Origin: CAZLIC01 sp964559535
Lineage (GTDB): Bacteria; Pseudomonadota; Alphaproteobacteria; Rhodobacterales; Rhodobacteraceae
Direction: 5' to 3'
Assembly (NCBI GenBank): GCA_964559535.1
Contig: CAZLIC010000002.1
Coordinates: forward strand, 1-64,000
Length of the DNA: 64,000 nt
How positions within the stretch are numbered: position 1 is the stretch's first letter; each line of letters opens with the position of its first letter. A program made the translations under genes and the position numbers. This document shows positions 58,925-64,000 of the stretch, one piece after another. The notes below the pieces were generated by a model that worked only from the letters and a program-made list of their open reading frames with translations, was not told the origin of the DNA and ran no database searches.

Positions 58925-60049
58925 TCAGCCGATATCGCGGAATTCCTTCTGCAGCCCGCGCGCCCAGAAGGCGGGGTCGGCCAGGACGGCGGCAAAGCGG
59001 TCGGCGGCGCGGCCGGTGCCAAAGCCGGTATGGGTGGGCCAGCGGCGGCCCCATTGGCGCGCCAGGAAGTCCAGCACCGCCGCCCGGTCGTCCGCCGCGC
59101 AAGTGGTGATCGACGGCGCGTCCGACCGGCGGTTCTGCCGCGTGCCCACATCCAGCGACGGCAGGCCCAGGAAAGGCGCTTCACGCACGCCCGCGCTGGA
59201 GTTTCCGGCCATGCAGGCCGCGTTCTTCATCAGTTCCGAGAAATGCGCAAAGCGCATCGAGGGCAGCACGCGGAAGCGGTCGGCCGGAAGATCCTCCAGC
59301 ACGGCGAAAATGCCTTGCGACCCCGGGTCGTTGTTGGGCGCGATCACCACGAAGCACCGCCCGCTTTCCGCCAGCGCACCGAAGAAGGTCAGCGCCTGCG
59401 CCCCCATCGTGTCCTGCTCCGACGTCACCGGGTGCAATGTGGCGATACCGTAGTCGGCAAAGGGGATGGCATAGCGTTCGCGCACCTCGGCCAGCGTCAC
59501 CCCCGACGGCCCGGCGTGGAAGTCCAGTTCCGGCGAGCCGATGACGTGGATGGTCTCGTCCGGCTCGCCCAGCGCCCGCACCCGCGCGGCAGCGGCCTCG
59601 GAGGACACGAAATGCGCGAAGGCGAGCTTCGAGTTGCAGTGGCGGAACATCTCGTCGATGGTGCCCGACACCTCGCCGCCTTCCACATGGGCGCTGCGCA
59701 CATAGTTGGTGGCGGCCACCAGCGTGCCCGCCAGCGCCTCGACCCGGTCGCCGTGGGTGACAATCAGGTCGGGGCGGTGTTCCGTGACATAGTCGCTGAA
59801 CCCCAGCACCGTCTTGGCCAGCACCACATCCTGCGCGTCGCCCGGGCGCTGGTTCAGGAATTCGTGCACCGCCACGCCAGGCATGCGGTGCACCTCGTGT
59901 TTGGTCAGGCCATAACGGTCCAGCATGTGCATGCCGGTGACGAAGAACGACACGCCGTGGCCGGCATCGCGCGCGGCGGCGCCCAGCGGCTCCAGCTTGC
60001 CGAAATCGGCGCGCGTACCGGTCAGGAACAGCAGTCGTCTGGTTGTCAT
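58925..60049 (-). CDS. Hydrolysing UDP-/GDP-HexNAc 2-epimerase (NeuC/LegG-like)
   Basis: A 374-residue GT-B-fold enzyme that epimerises C2 and releases the nucleotide, giving ManNAc or a 2,4-diacetamido-6-deoxymannose analogue for the NeuB-like synthase. Visible are RRLLFLTGTRADFGKLEPL at the N-terminus (the NeuC T-G-T-R-A-D-x-G-K motif), VTHGDRVEALAGTL near 95, HVEGGEVSGTIDE near 117, IGSPELDF near 170, and NSSAGVREAPFLGLPSLDVGTRQ near 305-325. Normal length. Start at 60049 because the longer frame is non-homologous shadow. Confidence 0.93.
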   Translation of the reverse strand: MTTRRLLFLTGTRADFGKLEPLGAAARDAGHGVSFFVTGMHMLDRYGLTKHEVHRMPGVAVHEFLNQRPGDAQDVVLAKTVLGFSDYVTEHRPDLIVTHGDRVEALAGTLVAATNYVRSAHVEGGEVSGTIDEMFRHCNSKLAFAHFVSSEAAAARVRALGEPDETIHVIGSPELDFHAGPSGVTLAEVRERYAIPFADYGIATLHPVTSEQDTMGAQALTFFGALAESGRCFVVIAPNNDPGSQGIFAVLEDLPADRFRVLPSMRFAHFSELMKNAACMAGNSSAGVREAPFLGLPSLDVGTRQNRRSDAPSITTCAADDRAAVLDFLARQWGRRWPTHTGFGTGRAADRFAAVLADPAFWARGLQKEFRDIG

Positions 60050-60107
60050 GTGGCCTGCATCCCCGAACACGGCCGACACATAGACCTGCCCGGCCGGGCC
60101 TGCAATG

Positions 60108-60887
60108 TCACAGCGGGCGGCCGCCGTGGCTGCGCCAGTAGTCCACCATCCAGCCCACCGGCCCGTTACCAAGGTGGGGGAAGCGGTCCCAGAAGCGGCC
60201 GCGGTTTCCCATCAGGTCCACCGGACGGGGCGTGCCGTGGAAGGCCAGCACCTTGGCGGTGGGCGGCGGCGGGTGCGGTGGCAGGAACAGGTCCAGCCCC
60301 ATGGGGCGGCGCAAAAGGCGCTTGAAGCTGATCACCCAGCCGTCGGGCCAGTAGGTGATGCCGGGCAGCGTGGCTGCGACGAAGGCCTGTTCGGTGCGAA
60401 ACGACCCCATGATCTGCGCCTTGCGGGCGCGGAAGGTGTCGGCAAGCTGTGCATGGCTGCCGATGTCGAAGGCGATCATGCCGCTGCCCAGCTGCGGCGG
60501 CGCCTTTGACCCCGGCCGTCCCCAGGCCGGCCCCGCGTCAATGCCCACGAAATGACCGGGCACGTCGAAGAAAGCGTCGATGTCGCGCAGCACCACCATG
60601 TCCAGGTCGATGAACAGGCAGCGCCCTTGCAGCCCGTGGAAGTGCCGGTCGTAGATGCCAAGCTTCGGCCAAACCCCGCCCACAAACCATTCGCTTGGTT
60701 CCAGACCCAGGTCTGGGATCGGCAGCGCCTGAATGCCGGGCAGCAGGCCTTCGGCAGTGTCGGTCAGGCAGACAAAGCGGAACGGGCCGCGCATGGCGCC
60801 CCGCACGGCGTTGTACAGCACGTTCACATAGTCGGCCGGATAGGCCGTGCCGTATTTCATGCAGGTGACGAAGCGTTCCGCGGCCAT
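60108..60887 (-). CDS. GT-A glycosyltransferase-like protein (GT8-like)
   Basis: A 259-residue protein. RCLFIDLDMVVLRDIDAFF near 90-108 has the DxD metal site of a GT-A fold, and KVLAFHGTPRP near 210 is the C-terminal HGxxKP-like element of GT8-related enzymes. PSEWFVGGVWPKLGIYD precedes the DxD. Many alphaproteobacterial capsule loci carry such a gene without assigned donor. It starts 3 bp after the capsule-synthesis gene stop and precedes the NeuC-like gene by 58 bp. Confidence 0.75.
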   Translation of the reverse strand: MAAERFVTCMKYGTAYPADYVNVLYNAVRGAMRGPFRFVCLTDTAEGLLPGIQALPIPDLGLEPSEWFVGGVWPKLGIYDRHFHGLQGRCLFIDLDMVVLRDIDAFFDVPGHFVGIDAGPAWGRPGSKAPPQLGSGMIAFDIGSHAQLADTFRARKAQIMGSFRTEQAFVAATLPGITYWPDGWVISFKRLLRRPMGLDLFLPPHPPPPTAKVLAFHGTPRPVDLMGNRGRFWDRFPHLGNGPVGWMVDYWRSHGGRPL

Positions 60888-60890
60888 ACC

Positions 60891-62360
60891 CTAGCCCCGC
60901 GTGAAGGTCAGGGGGGCGCGGCCGTGCAGCAGGTCGTCAATCGTGTGGCTGACGCGTTCGACGTTCGCCGCGGGGTCATAGTCGGGCGCACGGTCGCGGT
61001 ACAGCATCTCGATGATGCCGGGGTGGCAGCGCGCCGCCAGCGTGCCCGCCGCCTGTTCGATGGCGTCGTGCGGAAAGCGGAACGCGGCGATCTGTTCCAG
61101 GTCCATGCCGTCGTGCCACGGGAAGACGCCGGGGAAAGACCGGTACCATGCCCCACCGAACACGATGCAAGGCTTGCCCTTGCGCAGCGATTCCCACCCG
61201 GCGGTGCCCGCGATGCTGGCGGTGACCTGCGCGCGCGACGACAGTTCGTGCGTGCTGGTGTTCGACGGCACCAACTGCACCCCGCGGATGCGCGACAGGC
61301 GGTGAAAATACATCGGCCCGCGGGCATAGGCGCCCTGCCGGGGGTTTTCCTTCACGTAGATGCGCCAGCCTTCCGGCAGCACGCGGGCCAGCGCCTCGAT
61401 CGCCAGAACCTGATCGCGGAACAGCCCGCCCAGCGTCTGCGTGGACATCTCGGGCTGGTTGTGCAGCGCCACATAGACGAACTTCGTGTTCAGATCGACG
61501 GGCTTGCCCTCGTACTGGGCAAGGTGTTCGAAGTAGGCCAGTTCGTTCACATGGAAGAACTTGGCAAAGGGGTCGCGCCAGTCGGGCAGGCCACGATAGG
61601 CCACGGCCATGCGGCGCAGGGTTTCCATCATCTGGCCGGGCCGCAACAGCATGCCAGGCTGTTTTAGCGCGACATACTTGAAGAAGCTCGCCACCGCGCC
61701 CGCCGTCAGCCGCCCGCGCGGGCCCTCCTGCTGCCAGCGGTCCTCCATGAAGAACAGGTCGGGCGCCGAGCCCTTCTCGATGGGAATGGGTGTGCCGGCA
61801 ATGCCTTCGGGCGCCAGGCATCCGAAGTCCTCGAACGTCTCCATCGAGAAAAAGCTGTCGGCAAAGAAGGTCTGGCTGACGATCAGCGTCTTCAGCCCCA
61901 GCGCCTGCGCCACCTGAAACAGCACGATGTCATAGCCCAGGTGCGGCATGTTCATGAACAGCGCATGCGTGGCGCCGGTTTCCTCGATTTCCTGCGCATA
62001 GGCGTCGGCAAGAATGTGGTAATAGTCCAGATAATCCTGCAGGTTCTGCAGGTTGTGCGACCGGTAGCGATAGGCCGACGAGTTGCGGTGCAGCTGTTCC
62101 ACCGCCGTTTCCAGCATCTTGTAGTAGTCGGGCGAGGCCAAGAGCGGCAGTTCCGCCCCGCGGGCAAGGTGACGCGCCATCAGGTGGCCCTTGCGGCCGT
62201 TGCGCACCTCCAGCCGCTGCAGGCTGGGGGCGTGGAAATCGGCGTCGCGGTCGCCGAAATGCAGCGCCACCTGGATGCGCCCGCCCGCGTCGGCCACCAG
62301 CCGGTCAAGGATCTGCCGGCGCAAGCTCCCCCGCCCATCGACCACCAGCCGGATCGTCAT
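60891..62360 (-). CDS. Capsule polysaccharide biosynthesis protein (Capsule_synth-like)
   Basis: A 489-residue protein. The C-terminal half (about 290-470) has the features of the KpsC/KpsS-type Capsule_synth family: VYVALHNQPEMST, RIYVKENPRQGA, RIRGVQLVPSNTSTHEL, ASIAGTAGWESLRKGKP and CIVFGGAWYRSFPGVF. Such proteins are glycosyltransferases, in E. coli beta-Kdo transferases making the capsule linker. The N-terminal half is helical with an HLGYDIVLFQVAQALGLKTLIVS strand-helix. ATGA overlap with the upstream GT25 gene. A role in transferring or linking the acid sugar is inferred. Confidence 0.82.
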   Translation of the reverse strand: MTIRLVVDGRGSLRRQILDRLVADAGGRIQVALHFGDRDADFHAPSLQRLEVRNGRKGHLMARHLARGAELPLLASPDYYKMLETAVEQLHRNSSAYRYRSHNLQNLQDYLDYYHILADAYAQEIEETGATHALFMNMPHLGYDIVLFQVAQALGLKTLIVSQTFFADSFFSMETFEDFGCLAPEGIAGTPIPIEKGSAPDLFFMEDRWQQEGPRGRLTAGAVASFFKYVALKQPGMLLRPGQMMETLRRMAVAYRGLPDWRDPFAKFFHVNELAYFEHLAQYEGKPVDLNTKFVYVALHNQPEMSTQTLGGLFRDQVLAIEALARVLPEGWRIYVKENPRQGAYARGPMYFHRLSRIRGVQLVPSNTSTHELSSRAQVTASIAGTAGWESLRKGKPCIVFGGAWYRSFPGVFPWHDGMDLEQIAAFRFPHDAIEQAAGTLAARCHPGIIEMLYRDRAPDYDPAANVERVSHTIDDLLHGRAPLTFTRG

Positions 62361-63154
62361 ACGCCCGCCCTTTCGTTGTGCCCGGCCTGCCCGCGGGGCC
62401 ACAGCATGCCCTTGCGCGCCAGCCACCCGGCGCGGCGCAGGTAATTGGCCGCCTTCAGCCGGTAGTGCGGCAGGCGGCGGTACCACTTGAACTTGCGCAC
62501 CAGCGCAAATCCGGTGCCGGTGATGCTGCTGGTGCCGCCGTCATCGGTGTGGCCGGCCCAGGGTTCCAGGCCCAGCTGCCGGTAGTCGTGCCGGAAAAAA
62601 CGGTTCAGTTCGTGGTCCAGCGCGCGGGTCTGCGGCCAGAGGCCCGGCAGCAGGCGCGCGGCCACATCGCGGTGCACCAGATAGGCCGCATTGCCGGTAA
62701 AGGGGCCGACATAGGCGTTCAGCCGGTAGGCCCCCGCCCTGCCCTGCGTCACCGGCCATTTCGCCCGCACGCAGTTGAAGCGCAGCAGATCCCACTGCGC
62801 CGCGGCCGCCAGCGCCGCGTCCAGCGCCTGCGGGAAATCGTCGTGCAGCACCGTGTCGTCCTCGAACACCAGTGCCGCCTTGTGCGGCGAGGCGACCAGC
62901 GCCTGCCACACCGCCAGATGGCTGGCATAGACGCCCAGCTTGCCCGGCAGAATGGGCGCGCCCATGTTGCGGGCATAGGCGGCGGGGTCGGCGCGTTGCA
63001 GCAACTCGGCCTCGCGCGCGCGGCCGTCGATGGCGGCAAACCACTGCGGCGTCAGGCCGATGGCCGACAGCTGCGCCGTCAGCCTGTTGCGCCGCGCGGC
63101 ATCGCGCGGCAGGCTGATCAGCCAGATGCCGATGTCTGCCCGCGTCAGGGTCAT
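62357..63154 (-). CDS. Glycosyltransferase family 25 (LOS/LPS type)
   Basis: A 265-residue transferase with the GT25 hallmarks: IWLISLPRDAARRNRLTAQL near 10, WFAAIDGRA, GKLGVYASHLAVWQALV near 70, the acidic metal motif ALVFEDDTVLHDDF near 92, and a late ALDHELNRFF. Related enzymes add galactose or other sugars to lipooligosaccharide or capsule. 4-bp overlaps with both neighbours show that it is inside the nonulosonate operon. Confidence 0.9.
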   Translation of the reverse strand: MTLTRADIGIWLISLPRDAARRNRLTAQLSAIGLTPQWFAAIDGRAREAELLQRADPAAYARNMGAPILPGKLGVYASHLAVWQALVASPHKAALVFEDDTVLHDDFPQALDAALAAAAQWDLLRFNCVRAKWPVTQGRAGAYRLNAYVGPFTGNAAYLVHRDVAARLLPGLWPQTRALDHELNRFFRHDYRQLGLEPWAGHTDDGGTSSITGTGFALVRKFKWYRRLPHYRLKAANYLRRAGWLARKGMLWPRGQAGHNERAGV

Positions 63155-64000
63155 GCCAGGTCGGCCCAGCGCAGCTGCGTGTTCCGCGCCACCGCGCGGG
63201 TCAGGCGTTTGCCCAGCACGCGGTCAAAGTCATAGGCGGGAATCTCGCCGCTGCCGGGCCTGCGCGCCCAGATGTCCGCCTCGGTGATCACATGCCCGGC
63301 GGGCAGGTCGGCATCGGCCACGACCGAACCGCGGGCAAAGCGGTAGACGTCTTCCTCGGGCGCGGTGCGTTGCTTGGGGTTGTTTGCGGCGATCCAGATT
63401 TCGCGCGACCGGTCGATCAGGTGGCGCAGTTCCGAGGGGTCCATCGAGTTGATGATGTCGGGCCCCTTGCGGTAGCGCGTGTCGGTGTAGTGGCGTTCCA
63501 GGATGCAGGCCCCCAGCGCCACGCTGGCCAGCGCCATTTCCGGGCCGATGGAATGGTCAGAGAACCCCACCACGGCCCGCGGGAAAGCCGCTTTCAGGTC
63601 GGTCACGCCGCGCAGCGACACGATTTCGGGGGGCGAGGGATACAGGTTGGTGCATTCCAGCAGGGCATAGTCGATTCCGGCGTCATCCAGAATGGCAACC
63701 GACGCGCGGACGCTGTCGATGGTCTGCATGCCGGTGGACATGATGACGGGTTTGCCCTTGCGGGCGATGTGGCGGATCAGCGGCAGGTTGTCGGCCTCGC
63801 CTGACCCGATCTTGTAGGCGGGCACGTCCAGCGTTTCCAGGAAATCGGCTGCCGCGCGGGAAAACGGCGTGGAAATCCAGATCATCCCCAGCTGTTCCGT
63901 ATATCGCTTCAGTTCGGCCTCGTCCGTGCGGTTCAGGGCGCAGCGTTCCATCACATGCCAGATCGACACGTCGGCATTGGGCGGGAAGATCGACTTTGCC
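63151..64000 (-). CDS. Nonulosonic acid synthase (NeuB family), 5' end outside window
   Basis: Partial: the frame is open to the right edge, so the N-terminus is missing (family length about 340-350, 282 residues visible). Condenses PEP with a hexosamine derivative to form Neu5Ac, legionaminic or a related acid. Visible are WISTPFSRAAADFLETLDVPAYKIGSGEADNLPLI-type core (catalytic K-I-G-S near the middle), PVIMSTGMQT, LLECTNLYPSPPE (usual C-T-x-x-Y-P), GFSDHSIG and ACILERHYTDTRYRKGPD, then a C-terminal SAF/antifreeze-like domain with ARRPGSGEIPAY. First visible gene of the minus-strand nonulosonate operon. Confidence 0.93.
   Translation of the reverse strand, partial: AKSIFPPNADVSIWHVMERCALNRTDEAELKRYTEQLGMIWISTPFSRAAADFLETLDVPAYKIGSGEADNLPLIRHIARKGKPVIMSTGMQTIDSVRASVAILDDAGIDYALLECTNLYPSPPEIVSLRGVTDLKAAFPRAVVGFSDHSIGPEMALASVALGACILERHYTDTRYRKGPDIINSMDPSELRHLIDRSREIWIAANNPKQRTAPEEDVYRFARGSVVADADLPAGHVITEADIWARRPGSGEIPAYDFDRVLGKRLTRAVARNTQLRWADLA

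Overview
The window is a 64 kb piece of a high-GC alphaproteobacterial chromosome, most likely from the Rhodobacterales (Rhodobacteraceae/Paracoccaceae). This rests on the rpsB-tsf pair, the large DUF502, DUF4198, DUF1330, HupE/UreJ and PsuK-PsuG complement, the class III cyclase/TolB-like/TPR proteins, very tight gene packing with many 4-bp ATGA/GTGA stop-start overlaps, and overall codon use. I see no insertion sequence, phage, CRISPR array or rRNA. One tRNA (Val, anticodon UAC) is present.

Layout. 0-6 kb: a surface-polysaccharide block. A minus-strand chain (nucleotide-sugar dehydrogenase, small methyltransferase, metallophosphoesterase) faces a GT4 glycosyltransferase plus NodB-like deacetylase and a DXD glycosyltransferase. 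6-15.7 kb: one plus-strand array encoding a complete oligopeptide/oligosaccharide-type ABC importer (fused double ATPase, binding protein, two permeases) followed directly by three glycosyltransferases (MurG-like, GT4, MurG-like). 15.7-18.1 kb: a DAO-type oxidoreductase/DUF1330 pair divergent from a solo LuxR-type regulator. 18.3-21.1 kb: tsf, rpsB and a glycosyltransferase. 21.3-29.6 kb: HupE/UreJ-like and DUF4198 proteins whose start codons physically overlap, homocysteine S-methyltransferase, TetR, pseudouridine catabolism (psuK-psuG), DUF502, patatin and 3-hydroxybutyrate dehydrogenase. 29.66-29.77 kb: a promoter plus terminator that look like a small-RNA gene or an attenuator. 29.8-42 kb: an orphan binding protein with an entericidin, a Hanks kinase fused to a universal stress protein and paired with a phosphoesterase, an acyl-CoA synthetase, DsbA/FrnE, membrane hydrolase, MFS pump, a leucine-rich-repeat protein and two aldo/keto reductases. 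42-48 kb: two tandem adenylate-cyclase-like/TPR proteins, an almost pure RTX calcium-repeat protein, and pirin. 48.4-53.8 kb: a TetR-controlled RND efflux operon, then tRNA-Val. 54-64 kb: a nonulosonic-acid (sialic/legionaminic-like) locus in two converging operons, NeuA-, NeuB- and NeuC-like enzymes plus glycosyltransferases, including two Kdo-transferase-like (GT30) genes; it runs off the right edge.

How they fit together. The two ends of the window are cell-surface polysaccharide loci: the left makes and trims uronic or amino-sugar glycans, and the right makes and transfers a 9-carbon ulosonic acid. The middle is mainly housekeeping and signalling.

The most unusual structural feature is a pair of 50-bp double-hairpin elements (8048-8097 and 28746-28795). 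They have identical geometry (two adjacent 25-nt hairpins, 10-bp arms, 5-nt loops), and the arm differences between copies are fully compensated. Each sits in an operon junction inside a tiny ORF that overlaps the upstream stop codon and the downstream start codon by 4 bp. A different palindromic repeat (about 893-945) is translated in frame within the metallophosphoesterase at the left edge.
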